Source of the DNA: Sphingobium sp. YR768
GTDB taxonomy: Bacteria; Pseudomonadota; Alphaproteobacteria; Sphingomonadales; Sphingomonadaceae
Assembly (NCBI RefSeq): GCF_900111125.1
Contig: NZ_FOGE01000014.1
Coordinates: 62,001 to 126,000 of the forward strand
Length of the DNA: 64,000 nt
Direction: 5' to 3'
Shown here: piece by piece, positions 30,849 through 38,613 of the stretch
Layout of the letters: each line of letters begins with the position of its first letter
How positions within the stretch are numbered: position 1 is the first letter of the stretch
Made by a program: the position numbers and the translations under genes
Notes under the pieces: generated by a model
Seen by the model: the letters and a program-made list of their open reading frames with translations, nothing else
Databases searched by the model: none
Told to the model about the DNA's origin: nothing

Positions 30849-32162
30849 TCACATCCCCCGCACCCGCGCCTCCCCCACCTTCCCCAGCATCAGCTCGCTC
30901 ATAGCCCACACCAGCGCGTCCGCCCGGTCCGGCGATCGCCCCGGCCCGACATAGCCGCCCCCCGCCAGCAATCCGCACATCTGGTCCTCCAGCTCCGGAA
31001 AGGCCCCGCGATGCGCCACCCGCCCGGCCTCGTACAAAGCCGCCACCGGCTCCGCCCGCGCCGCTTTTCCCCGGCTCGCATGGACCAGTCGCACCGGCAT
31101 CTTCTCTTCCGCCGCGCGCAGCACGCTTTCCACCATCTGCCCGCCATTATTCGCCTCGGCCACGACCCGGTCCGCGCCATGCACCATCGCCGCCGCCGCG
31201 ACCGCGCGCGCCCAGCCTTCGGGCCGCATCCCCGCCACGCTCGCGTCCGCGATCACATAGCCGCGCCCGTCCCCGCCGATCCCGGCCACCACGATCCCGC
31301 ACGCATCCCCGCCTGCGCTCGCCGGCGGATCGACCGCCACCACCACACGGGCCAGCACGCCCGGCACATGGCGCACCCGGCACCGCTCGATCAGGTCGCG
31401 CGTCCACAGCGCGCCCTCCACCTCCTCGATCAGTTCGCCGTCCAGTTCCTGCCGCCCCAGCCGCGTCCCGCCATAGCTAGCCGCCATCGCCGCCACGAAG
31501 CCCGGCGCCAGATTGGCCTCATTGTCCGCCGTCCGCCCCCGCGTCACGACGACATCATCGCCGTCCCGCGCGACCAGCCCCCGCACCAGCGGCACCGGCC
31601 GCGGCGTCGTCGTCGCCAGCACGCGCGGCGCCTTCCCCAGTCGCAATCCCATCATCAGATTATGCCAGGCCGCCTCCCCGCCTGCCCATTTGGCGATCTC
31701 GTCGGCCCAGCCATGGCTGAACTGCGGCCCGCGCAAACTCTCCGGCTCGGCCGCGCCGAACAGCATCGCCGTCGCGCCATTGGGCCAGCGCAGCCGCCGC
31801 AGCGCCGGGGCATAGTCCGGCCGCGCCCACCATGGCGCGATATTCAGCAGCCCGCTCTCCCCCTCCACCATCACGCTGCGCGCCTCGCCCAGCGTCGCGC
31901 CCACCAGCGCGATCCGCGCCGCCGGATCGGCCTCGGCAATGGCCCGCACCCATTCCGCCCCGGCCCGCGTCTTGCCGAAACCGCGCCCCGCCAGCATCAG
32001 CCAGATGCGCCACTCGCCCGTCGGCGTCCTCTGCCCCGGCCGCGCGACAAAGCGCCACTCCCGCTCCAGCCGCTCCGCCGCCGCCGGCGTCAGCCCCGCG
32101 CGCAACCGCGCCCACAAAGCCGCATCCTCCCCGCCCAGCCATTCCCGATCCGAAACGTCCAT
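30849..32162 (-). CDS. Terminase large subunit (GTA gp2-like)
   Basis: 437 residues. The ATPase Walker A is GRGFGKT at about 59-65 in WRIWLMLAGRGFGKTRAGAEWVR; the segment GPQFSHGWADEIAKW holds the DE of Walker B; the coupling motif is ATTTPRP. The nuclease half has AVDPPASAGGDACGI (first metal-binding Asp), VAEANNGG and DRADALVWAM. All are as in T4-type terminases of GTAs. It packages DNA into the prohead. The start at 32162 follows GGGGGAGGGCG. In RcGTA this gene adjoins the small terminase; here about 4.3 kb of unrelated DNA separates them. Confidence 0.93.
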   Translation of the reverse strand: MDVSDREWLGGEDAALWARLRAGLTPAAAERLEREWRFVARPGQRTPTGEWRIWLMLAGRGFGKTRAGAEWVRAIAEADPAARIALVGATLGEARSVMVEGESGLLNIAPWWARPDYAPALRRLRWPNGATAMLFGAAEPESLRGPQFSHGWADEIAKWAGGEAAWHNLMMGLRLGKAPRVLATTTPRPVPLVRGLVARDGDDVVVTRGRTADNEANLAPGFVAAMAASYGGTRLGRQELDGELIEEVEGALWTRDLIERCRVRHVPGVLARVVVAVDPPASAGGDACGIVVAGIGGDGRGYVIADASVAGMRPEGWARAVAAAAMVHGADRVVAEANNGGQMVESVLRAAEEKMPVRLVHASRGKAARAEPVAALYEAGRVAHRGAFPELEDQMCGLLAGGGYVGPGRSPDRADALVWAMSELMLGKVGEARVRGM

Positions 32163-32181
32163 CGCCCTCCCCCGAAACGGC

Positions 32182-32254
32182 ACAAAAAAAGGCCGCCCGA
32201 AAGCGGCCTTTCCTCCACAATCTCAGCGCCCTCTGCGCCTCTGCGCGAACCAAT
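32182..32254. repeat. Composite GC-rich intergenic repeat with terminator, copy D
   Basis: AAGGCCGC and GCGGCCTT pair (32189-32210); on the minus strand seven T residues follow, giving a terminator for the M28 peptidase gene. The block then continues AATCTCAGCGCCCTCTGCGC and CTCTGCGCGAACC up to the M28 stop codon. Confidence 0.8.
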
Positions 32255-33567
32255 TACTTTCGGGGAGCCATGCCCCCAAAAGTCACCAGACTTTCCGCTC
32301 CATCCTTGCCCACGGCCGCCACGCCGATGAAATGATCATCGACCACGATATCCTTCAGCACCGTCTCCGTCCCGCCGGTCACGACCCGGCTGTCGCTCCA
32401 GTCCTGCGCATCGGCCCGCCGCCAGTAAACCTTATAAGCCGCCGCCCCCGGCACCGCGTCCCAGAAGACCCGCGTATCCATCGACAGCGCGCCATCCAGC
32501 GACACGCTCGCAGGCGCCGCCGGCGCATCCGCCAGCGCCCGCAGCGTCGCGACATTCAGCGCCGTCACCTTCGCCAGATAGGGAAAGTCCATCCCCTCGA
32601 CCGTATCGCCATAGACCCGGCCATTTTCGGTCCGCAGGTCCTGATGCTGCCGGTCATAATTTTCGATCCCCACCGAAAAGCGCACCGCCGGAAAGCCCAA
32701 GTCCAGGAAGGGCGAATGATCGCCCCCGCGCCCGAACCGGTCGAACCGCCGCACCGCAAACACGTCCAGCCCGATCGCCGGATCGGCCTTGGCGATCCCG
32801 TCAATCTTCTTGGCCAGCGCGCGCGAAGGGCCATCATCCTCCCCGCCGATCGCCCGGCGGGTCAAATTCGCCTTCCCGTCCTCCGAAAAGCGGATGCCTT
32901 CGGAAAAGACGCGCACCCGGTCGGCCACCCGCTGTCCATTCTGGCCCAGCGTGTTGCCGACAATGTCATTGTTCAGCATCGCCCGCACCTGCCAGCCGCG
33001 CGCCCTGGCCGTGGCCGCCAGCAGTTTCCCGCCCCACAGCCCCTGCTCCTCGCCCGACAGCAGCGCATAGACGATCGTCCCGTCGAATTTCTCGCCCGCC
33101 AGCACCCGCGCCGCCTCGATCACCAGCGCCGTGCCCGACGCATTGTCATTCGCGCCCGGCGCATCGCTGCTGATGTTCATCACGTCGGTCACGCGGCTGT
33201 CGATATGCCCGGCGACGATCACCACCTGAGACGGATCACCCGTCCCCTTCTGGATCGCCAGCACATCCACCACCTCGACCCCGTCCGGCGCACGCGGCCC
33301 GGTAAAGCGATCCGCGATCGTCTCCACGCTCAGACAGCCGCCGCACGCCTTGCCGATCTTCTGGAACTCCCCCGCGCCCCATGTCCGCGCCGCGCCGATC
33401 CCCCGCTTGGGATCGGTCGCCGAAGACAGCGTATGCCGCGTGCCGAAACGCACCAATTTCTCCACCTTCGCCTTCATCCGCACCGGATCGGGCGCCTTGG
33501 TCTGGGCAAAAACAGGTTGCGCAAGGGCGGTGGCCGACAGCGCGGCGATCAGGATCATCTTGGTCAT
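32254..33567 (-). CDS. M28 family zinc metallopeptidase, exported
   Basis: 437 residues with a signal peptide (MTKMILIAALSATALAQPVFA). Metal ligands fit the M28 pattern: GHIDSR (first His-x-Asp), GANDNASGTA (bridging Asp), SGEEQGLWG (catalytic Glu pair) and RGGDHSPF (late His). A C-terminal domain of about 90 residues follows, resembling a fibronectin-type III fold (FWDAVPGAAAYKVYWRR). It is an aminopeptidase-type enzyme acting in the periplasm or outside. It lies between the terminase genes as an unrelated insertion, ending in repeat copy D. Confidence 0.88.
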   Translation of the reverse strand: MTKMILIAALSATALAQPVFAQTKAPDPVRMKAKVEKLVRFGTRHTLSSATDPKRGIGAARTWGAGEFQKIGKACGGCLSVETIADRFTGPRAPDGVEVVDVLAIQKGTGDPSQVVIVAGHIDSRVTDVMNISSDAPGANDNASGTALVIEAARVLAGEKFDGTIVYALLSGEEQGLWGGKLLAATARARGWQVRAMLNNDIVGNTLGQNGQRVADRVRVFSEGIRFSEDGKANLTRRAIGGEDDGPSRALAKKIDGIAKADPAIGLDVFAVRRFDRFGRGGDHSPFLDLGFPAVRFSVGIENYDRQHQDLRTENGRVYGDTVEGMDFPYLAKVTALNVATLRALADAPAAPASVSLDGALSMDTRVFWDAVPGAAAYKVYWRRADAQDWSDSRVVTGGTETVLKDIVVDDHFIGVAAVGKDGAESLVTFGGMAPRK

Positions 33568-33949
33568 GGGGCCAAACTCATATCGCCTGTCTCACGCCTG
33601 TAAAGCACCGCGCGCCACGCCCCGACGCATAGAGCCCCCCTCCCCAAACGCCCCTCAGTGTCTGTTTGGAAATGCGCCCCTGGCGCATCCGCACCGGCCC
33701 ACACCCCCACCCGACCGCCCAGCTATGGTACCCTGTTGGGCGGTCGGGTGGGGGTGTGGGCCGGTGCGGGGTCGAAAATGCGCTCTTTCGCGCATTTTCC
33801 AAACAACCAGTCCCCGTCCTGCCCCGGAACAGTCGCGCCAAATAAAGCCCAAGACCAATCAACACTTTATCGCTTGACGACTTGCCCGCACACAAGCACC
33901 AGTGGCGCGTCGGCTCCGGGGGGAGTCGTATCTATTGGGGGGTCCCATC
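33568..33949. other. Gene-free stretch upstream of the M28 gene
   Basis: No credible gene. It contains a large nested inverted repeat at 33654-33813 (annotated separately) and presumably the divergent promoters of the M28 gene and the gene at 33950. Confidence 0.5.
33654..33813. repeat. Nested inverted repeat, MITE-like (uninterrupted copy)
   Basis: Perfect 31-bp arms at 33691-33721 and 33737-33767 (GCACCGGCCCACACCCCCAC and onward) flank a 15-base loop with a GGTACC site. Outside them are CTGTTTGGAAATGCGC on the left and AAAATGCGCTCTTTCGCGCA then TTTTCCAAACA on the right, which pair with each other and match the ends of the short element at 36207-36256. The copy at 39358-39536 has the same plan. 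Confidence 0.85.
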
Positions 33950-34654
33950 ATGAAGTCCGTGTCCAGCGCCGTTCTCGGCGCGATTGCCTTTGCCTGCGCG
34001 CCGTCCGTCATGGCGCAAGTCACCACCGCGCCCGCAACGCCGGTCGCCACCATCGTCGCCACGCCCGCCAACGGCAACATCCTGCGCGCCGGCACCCAGA
34101 TTCCGCTCAAAATGGCCGAGCCGCTCACCACCGAAGGCAAGAAGCTGCTCGTGGGCCAGCGCGTCCAGCTCGAAGTCGCCGAAGCCGTCAGCCTCAATGG
34201 CCAGATCGTGATCCCGGCCGGCAGCCCCGTCACCGGCGAAGTCACCGACGTCCGCAACAAGGGCATGTGGGGCAAGTCCGGCCACATCACCGGCCGCGTC
34301 CTCTATGTCCGCGCCAACGGCAATCAGATCCGCCTGACCGGCGCCTTCGATGACAAGGGCGTCACCGGCACCGCCGGCGTGGTCGCCGCGATCGCCTTCG
34401 TGCCGGTCGCCGGCTTCTTCACCACCGGCACCAGCGCCCGCATCCCGCTCGGCACGCCCGTCTCCGCCTTCCTGGACGAAGATGTCAGCGTCGCCTTCGC
34501 CGCTGCCGCACCCGCGCCAGCCGCCGTCCCGGTCGCCGCGACGCCCGTCGCAGCCCCCGTCACCCCGGCAGCAACGACACCCGCCGCCGCGACCCCGACC
34601 GCAACCAAGACATCGCTGGTCGACCCCTCGCTGGAAATCAACGCCGGCCGCTAA
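33950..34654 (+). CDS. Exported hypothetical protein with Ala/Pro/Thr-rich tail
   Basis: 234 residues. Signal peptide (MKSVSSAVLGAIAFACAPSVMA), then a beta-rich domain of about 140 residues: GNILRAGTQIPLKMAEPLTTEGKKL, LEVAEAVSLNGQIVIPAGSPVTGEVTDV, a hydrophobic segment GTAGVVAAIAFVPVAGFF, and FLDEDVSVAF. The IPAGSPVxGxV block recalls VirB10/TrbI-like and related domains, but this is only a resemblance. The last 50 residues are low-complexity (Ala, Pro, Thr, Val). GGGGGGT precedes the ATG. Probably monocistronic. Not a phage gene as far as I can tell. Confidence 0.65.
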   Translation: MKSVSSAVLGAIAFACAPSVMAQVTTAPATPVATIVATPANGNILRAGTQIPLKMAEPLTTEGKKLLVGQRVQLEVAEAVSLNGQIVIPAGSPVTGEVTDVRNKGMWGKSGHITGRVLYVRANGNQIRLTGAFDDKGVTGTAGVVAAIAFVPVAGFFTTGTSARIPLGTPVSAFLDEDVSVAFAAAAPAPAAVPVAATPVAAPVTPAATTPAAATPTATKTSLVDPSLEINAGR

Positions 34655-35345
34655 CGGACACCGGGACGCCGGCCGAACAACCGGCGTCCCGACCGCCAGA
34701 GGCGCAGCGGACGACAGCATCACCCGCCAAACGGGTTTGCAATCGCAGGGAACCTCGACCACCAACCGTCACCCCAGCGCAAGCTGGGGTCTCAGGCGAT
34801 GGCGGGAAAGGCTTGAACAGCCAGGTCGCCGAAGTGCCGCCGCAGGCAGCATATATTGTTCAAGCGGAGCCGCGAAGACGCGTAGAAAATGCGCAACCCC
34901 TCCGCGTCTTCGCGCCTCCGCGTGAACCAAATTAAAGAAAGATTGCGCGCAGAGACGCAGAGAGCGCAGAGGAGATGACCGCGCCCGCTCCGCATTCTCT
35001 GCGCCTCTGCGCGAATATAATAAATGGGCAAGTGAGCGGAGCGCGACCTTGCCTGAAAGCTGCCCACCCTATCCCGCCACCCCAGCGAAAGCTGGGGTCT
35101 CGGGCGATGGCGGAACAGGCTTGAACAGGCACCACGCTCAACCGTTTCGCGCCTTCGCCTGAGATGCCGTTGAGAGTCACGTGCCTCTCAACGGCCTTCG
35201 CTGGCATGACGATTAAAAATGCCGCTCGCGACCCAAAGCGGCGCTGTATAAGCCCCTCCCCTTCAGGTCGAAGGGCACACATGCCCCTCTTCGAGGGTTG
35301 GGGTGAGAACCATCCACCCGACGCAGCATGTGCGGCAATCCCCAC
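34655..35345. other. Gene-free 690-base stretch rich in repeats
   Basis: No gene. It contains a CACCCCAGCGCAAGCTGGGG hairpin at about 34768-34790, a CTCTGCGC-type block at 34860-35015 (with CTCCGCGTCTTCGCGCCTCC and TCTCTGCGCCTCTGCGCGAA), and a full two-hairpin composite element at about 35077-35210 that carries an insert (next entry). Confidence 0.55.
35077..35210. repeat. Composite two-hairpin repeat with inserted CACGTG-core hairpin
   Basis: Same plan as 5037-5150. Where that copy reads GATGCCAGCCTTCGCTGGCA, this copy reads GATGCC, then a 25-base insert at 35169-35193, then GCCTTCGCTGGCA. The insert and its flank form a perfect 11-bp stem (35166-35176 with 35185-35195) around the loop TCACGTGC. 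Confidence 0.85.
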
Positions 35346-35858
35346 TCAAAACGACCGGCCCTCAAAAGGCCGTCGCGCTGTCCGGCGAAACATCGCCGCA
35401 TCAACCGACGCGCCCCCAAGATGCTCGACGAATTTCGCCTCCAGCCATCGAAGATGTTGCGTTTCCCTCAGTTCGCCCCCTGAACCTCCGTCAGCCCGAA
35501 CGGCCAGTCTGGCGAAATCCTCGGCCGTGACCGTGCCCGATGTCGCAATGAGATCATCGACCCTCACAGGCTTGCCATCCACGATACCGCCGCACCAGCC
35601 GCCCCGAACGCAAATATCCCACATCAGCATGTCGCATGGCGATGGGAAAACGATGTCAATGTCATAGCTGTCGGCGTTGCACCAAAGCTCGATCTTCCGC
35701 TCCGATACGACAGAATAGCTACGATCCTCCGCATTCTCCGACAGGACATAGCGCAGGCCCACTCGGGCAAGATGAGGAACCTCATGCCGGTCGCCCCACG
35801 GCTCGACGACAAGTATCAGGGTCGTCTCATCCCCATTTTCAAACTCGATTATCGCCAT
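35346..35858 (-). CDS. Hypothetical protein
   Basis: 170 residues, acidic and soluble, no signal peptide and no membrane segment. It begins MAIIEFENGDETTLILVVEPWGDRHEVPHL and includes a hydrophobic central part FPSPCDMLMWDICVRGGWCGG with three cysteines in the surrounding region. No family recognised. GAGAATGG precedes the ATG. GC is lower than in the flanking GTA genes. It stands alone, between the exported protein at 33950 and the small terminase gene. Confidence 0.6.
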   Translation of the reverse strand: MAIIEFENGDETTLILVVEPWGDRHEVPHLARVGLRYVLSENAEDRSYSVVSERKIELWCNADSYDIDIVFPSPCDMLMWDICVRGGWCGGIVDGKPVRVDDLIATSGTVTAEDFARLAVRADGGSGGELRETQHLRWLEAKFVEHLGGASVDAAMFRRTARRPFEGRSF

Positions 35859-36049
35859 TCCATTCTCGTGCGCGCGATTTCTGTTCTGCGCAAGGCATGC
35901 CCGTAATCAAACCCTCCCCACCATTCACCGCAAAAACCGCAATTCGGTCGCAATAGCGCGCACCCCGCAACACTTTATTAACCCCCTTCCTCAAAACTCC
36001 CTCTCTTGGGCGCGCCCGGCGCAGACCGCCGCCCAGGGAGAGTGAGGCC

Positions 36050-36208
36050 ATGATGCAGGGGTCCGACTTCGTTTATTATTCCACCCGGTGCCGCAAACAG
36101 CGGTTGATGGCCGACGCCTCGACCCACAGCCGCGCGCGCGCCGCCCATCGCAAGCTCGCCGCCGCCTATGCGGACCGCGCCGCCCTCGCCATGCTCAACA
36201 GCGATTAG
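36050..36208 (+). CDS. Small 52-residue basic protein
   Basis: MMQGSDFVYYSTRCRKQRLM, then a helical Arg/Ala-rich part (RARAAHRKLAAAYADRAALAML) ending NSD. GGGAGAGTGAGG lies just before tandem ATGs at 36050 and 36053. Short enough to be missed by length filters. The codon pattern and the ribosome site look real; I believe similar short proteins occur in sphingomonads, but cannot verify it here. Its TAG stop overlaps the first bases of the inverted repeat at 36207-36256. Confidence 0.6.
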   Translation: MMQGSDFVYYSTRCRKQRLMADASTHSRARAAHRKLAAAYADRAALAMLNSD

Positions 36209-36256
36209 AGCCTGTTTGGAAAATGCGCGGAAGAGCGCATTTTCCAAACAGGCTCT
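36207..36256. repeat. Short inverted repeat (50 bp), ends match the nested MITE-like repeats
   Basis: Perfect 22-bp arms (AGAGCCTGTTTGGAAAATGCGC and its complement) flank a 6-base loop. CTGTTTGGAAAATGCGC is also the terminal part of the elements at 33654-33813 and 39358-39536. It could terminate the 52-residue gene, although no T-run is present. Confidence 0.85.
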
Positions 36257-36379
36257 TATAGCCTCGCGCCAAAAAGTGGGCACCGGTTTTTGGCATAAAG
36301 CGATGCGAAAACAAAAAGCCGGAGCGCGCTGTTCGCTTCAGATCTGGCGCAGCGCACCCCGCGCCCATCGGGCTCACTT

Positions 36380-36413
36380 CTCAACCCGTTCGCCCTGAGC
36401 GAAGTCGAAGGGC
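36380..36413. repeat. CCCTGAGCGAAGTCGAAGGG-type repeat
   Basis: TTCGCCCTGAGCGAAGTCGA followed by AGGGCA is one of the most common dispersed intergenic repeats in proteobacteria; the related CTTCGACAGGCTCAGGGCGA form is at 57989-58076. Nothing else is seen in 36257-36494. Confidence 0.6.
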
Positions 36414-36494
36414 ATCACTGAGCCGCAGGCGAAGTCGCTTCGCGCCGCTCGGCGCTGGGCACGGACCCGGCCGGATAGCAGGCAAGCCGCCAGG

Positions 36495-37046
36495 CTAAAC
36501 ACCCACCGACTCCGCACGCCCCCTCTCCTCGCGCACCCCCTCTATAATCGCATCCACCCGCGCGATCGCATCCGGACTGTCGGGCCGCTCGACCGCTGCC
36601 CCTGCCGCCGCCTGCCGCATCGCCAGCATCGTGTCGCGATGATAGGCCAGCAGGCGCAGCGCCACGGCCATGTTGCGGCTGCGCTTCACCTTGCGCGTCT
36701 TGACCGCCCCCTCGGCATCCAGCGTGATATCCTCCACCTCGCTGCCGAACAATATTTCCCGCATCAGCAGCATCTCGATCTCCTCATAGCCGATCGTCAG
36801 CGCCTCCATCCACGCCTGCGCAAAGGCCGGGACAGCCTTCTTCCGGCGATAGGCGCCCGTCCGGCTCTTGCCGATCGCGCGCGCCGCCTCGCTGGCGTTG
36901 CACGTCTCGGCCAGCGTCTCCAGAAACAGCCGCTCGTCCGCCTGGCTCCATCCGTCGCTGCGCGTCTTGCGCATCTGCGCCTGCGTGCCGCCCGCCATCG
37001 CCTGCCGCTGCGGCACCATCTCGCTCCGCTTCTTCCTCGCCGCCAT
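36495..37046 (-). CDS. Terminase small subunit (GTA gp1-like)
   Basis: 183 residues. A basic N-terminus (MAARKKRSEMVPQRQ) is followed by a helix-turn-helix: DGWSQADERLFLETLAETCNASEAARAIGKSRTGAYRRKKAVPAFAQAWMEAL, which is the DNA-recognition part of small terminases, with SEAARAIGKS as the recognition segment. The rest is helical and ends in an acidic tail. It is the first gene of the GTA-like cluster, as in RcGTA, but lies 4.3 kb from the large terminase. The start at 37046 avoids translating hairpin DNA upstream. Confidence 0.85.
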   Translation of the reverse strand: MAARKKRSEMVPQRQAMAGGTQAQMRKTRSDGWSQADERLFLETLAETCNASEAARAIGKSRTGAYRRKKAVPAFAQAWMEALTIGYEEIEMLLMREILFGSEVEDITLDAEGAVKTRKVKRSRNMAVALRLLAYHRDTMLAMRQAAAGAAVERPDSPDAIARVDAIIEGVREERGRAESVGV

Positions 37047-37078
37047 GCCCCGATCCCCCGCATGCCGCCCGCACGACG

Positions 37079-37115
37079 AAAAGGGCCGGCCCCATATAGG
37101 ACCAGCCCCTTGCAC
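37079..37115 (-). terminator. Imperfect hairpin with T-run downstream of the GST gene
   Basis: On the minus strand AAGGGGCTGGTCC and GGGGCCGGCCCTTTTC form an imperfect stem followed by T residues. It probably terminates the GST gene (stop 37201) and separates it from the small terminase gene. Confidence 0.45.
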
Positions 37116-37200
37116 CGCCATGTCGGCGACTCACATTTTCCCAATATCCACATATCTGCCACAACAGCGTGACGCTGTCAAGCAGAATGTACCATATGGG

Positions 37201-37860
37201 TTATTTACTCAACATAGGCTCCACCATCGGCCATTCCTCCGCCAGCGCGGCGGAGACGCTCGGCCGCGCCCGCACCCGCGCCAGCCAGTCGACCGTGCAC
37301 GGCCATCGATCCGCGCTCAGCCCGGCCGAAACATAGGCGACATTGATCAGCGGACAGGCCACCGCCAGATCGGCCAGGGTGAAGCGATCCCCCACCAGCC
37401 AGCCGCCGCCCTCCGGCCCGGACGCCAGCACGGATTCCAGATAATCATGGATTTTCGGCATCTCCTCGGCCTCGGCCAGGTCCGCCGCCGCCAGATCCGG
37501 CTTGCGCTTCAGCCGCCGCGCCACCGCCCGGTTGAAGAAGATCTTCTGCCCGGCCGCCTGCACGATCGTATCGCCAAATTCCTCATACCATATCGTGCGC
37601 GCCCGCTCCCTCGGCGCTGCCGGGATCATCTCCTCACCGGGCTTCAGAGCATCCATATAGGTAACAATCGCGGTCGAATCGCACAGCAGGAAATCGCCAT
37701 CCTCCAGCGCCGGTATCTTGCCGAAGGGCGATCCTTTCAGATAGCCCTCCGCCCCGCGCCCGAAGCCCGCCGCCTGCACCTCGACAGCGATGCCCTTCTC
37801 GGCGGCAAAGACGATCACCTTGCGCACAAATGGCGACGGCCGCGCCCCATGGATGATCAT
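37201..37860 (-). CDS. Glutathione S-transferase family protein
   Basis: 219 residues. N-terminal thioredoxin-like domain MIIHGARPSPFVRKVIVFAAEKG with the Ser-Pro-Phe catalytic region, SPFGKIPALEDGDFLLCDSTAIVTYMD (cis-Pro and the ES/DS glutathione site), then an all-helical domain with WLVGDRFTLADLAVACPLIN as the GST N-capping box. Two tandem GST-like features in one window (this and the fragment at 1-355) are not adjacent. GGAGG lies nine bases before the ATG at 37860. Cytosolic; substrate unknown. It is transcribed alone and ends in the hairpin at 37079-37115. Confidence 0.9.
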   Translation of the reverse strand: MIIHGARPSPFVRKVIVFAAEKGIAVEVQAAGFGRGAEGYLKGSPFGKIPALEDGDFLLCDSTAIVTYMDALKPGEEMIPAAPRERARTIWYEEFGDTIVQAAGQKIFFNRAVARRLKRKPDLAAADLAEAEEMPKIHDYLESVLASGPEGGGWLVGDRFTLADLAVACPLINVAYVSAGLSADRWPCTVDWLARVRARPSVSAALAEEWPMVEPMLSK

Positions 37861-37943
37861 GCCCGTTCCTCCTCTCCTGTGGTCGGATGGCCGCACCATG
37901 GCAGGCCAGTAGTGGATTGCAACCTGCAATCACCGCCCTCAGG

Positions 37944-38543
37944 TCACTCCGCCCCGCTCCTCCTGCGCGCCTCTCGCGCCTGCGCCTCCCGCTCCAGTTC
38001 GGCCCGCTCCGTCTCCTGCTCGGCCAGCAGCGGCACGCCGGCTACCGCGCGCAGCGCGTCGGGCACCAGCGCCCGGTCATAGGGTTCCTGCGTCGCCACG
38101 CCGTCGCGCACCCGATATTGCGTGCCGTAAATCTGCGACCGGCCGATTGCCTTCAAATAGCGGTCCAGCGTCGCCGCCGCGATCCATGCCGCATCGGCCC
38201 GCCCCTTCGCCACCGCGCTCGTCGCCAGCACATGCGCCTTCAGATAATCGTCCGGTTCCCCGCCATGCTGATAGATATAGGCCGCATGATAGAAATCCGT
38301 GCCGCTGCGCAGCGCCCCTGCCGCGATCAGCCCCCCCGTCCGCGCCCGCCGCTGCCCATCCTCCGCCTCGATCCGGTCCCAGTCGCCATCAAAGCCATTT
38401 TTGCGCGCAGCCTGATCGGCGTCGAACAATGAAGTCATCTCGGCATTGACCGGGCAATCGCTCCCGCAATCCTCCGGCGCCTCAGCGGCCAACGCGCCCT
38501 GCGACAGGATCAGGCATAACAGGACAGTGGCAAGCCGACGCAT
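37944..38543 (-). CDS. Exported DUF6624-like protein
   Basis: 199 residues with a signal peptide (MRRLATVLLCLILSQGALA). The mature protein is helical: EMTSLFDADQAAR, the DWDRIEAEDGQRRARTGGLIAAGALRSGTDFYHAAYIYQHGG block, then ATLDRYLKAIGRSQIYGTQYRV. The H-x-A-x-I-x-Q-H and D-R-x-L-x-x-x-G-x-x-Q-x-Y-G-T-Q motifs match the DUF6624 family as I recall it. A Cys pair (DCGSDCP) near the mature N-terminus may form a disulphide. No function known. Its start lies 70 bases from the stop of the PfpI gene. Confidence 0.7.
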   Translation of the reverse strand: MRRLATVLLCLILSQGALAAEAPEDCGSDCPVNAEMTSLFDADQAARKNGFDGDWDRIEAEDGQRRARTGGLIAAGALRSGTDFYHAAYIYQHGGEPDDYLKAHVLATSAVAKGRADAAWIAAATLDRYLKAIGRSQIYGTQYRVRDGVATQEPYDRALVPDALRAVAGVPLLAEQETERAELEREAQAREARRRSGAE

Positions 38544-38613
38544 ATTCGCACCTCCGATCATGAAGACCATCGGTCATGCCGCTATCACCGGACGCGGGCA
38601 ATCCCTCCGCCCG

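Noticed and set aside
32182-32210. Riboswitch upstream of the large terminase
   Set aside because: The structure is a simple hairpin with T-run located at the 3' end of the M28 peptidase gene, explained as its terminator.
9070-37046. Ordinary temperate prophage
   Set aside because: No integrase, repressor, replication, holin or endolysin gene and no att-like direct repeats at the ends; gene order and the gp10, DUF2163, DUF2460 and NlpC set fit a GTA-type cluster.
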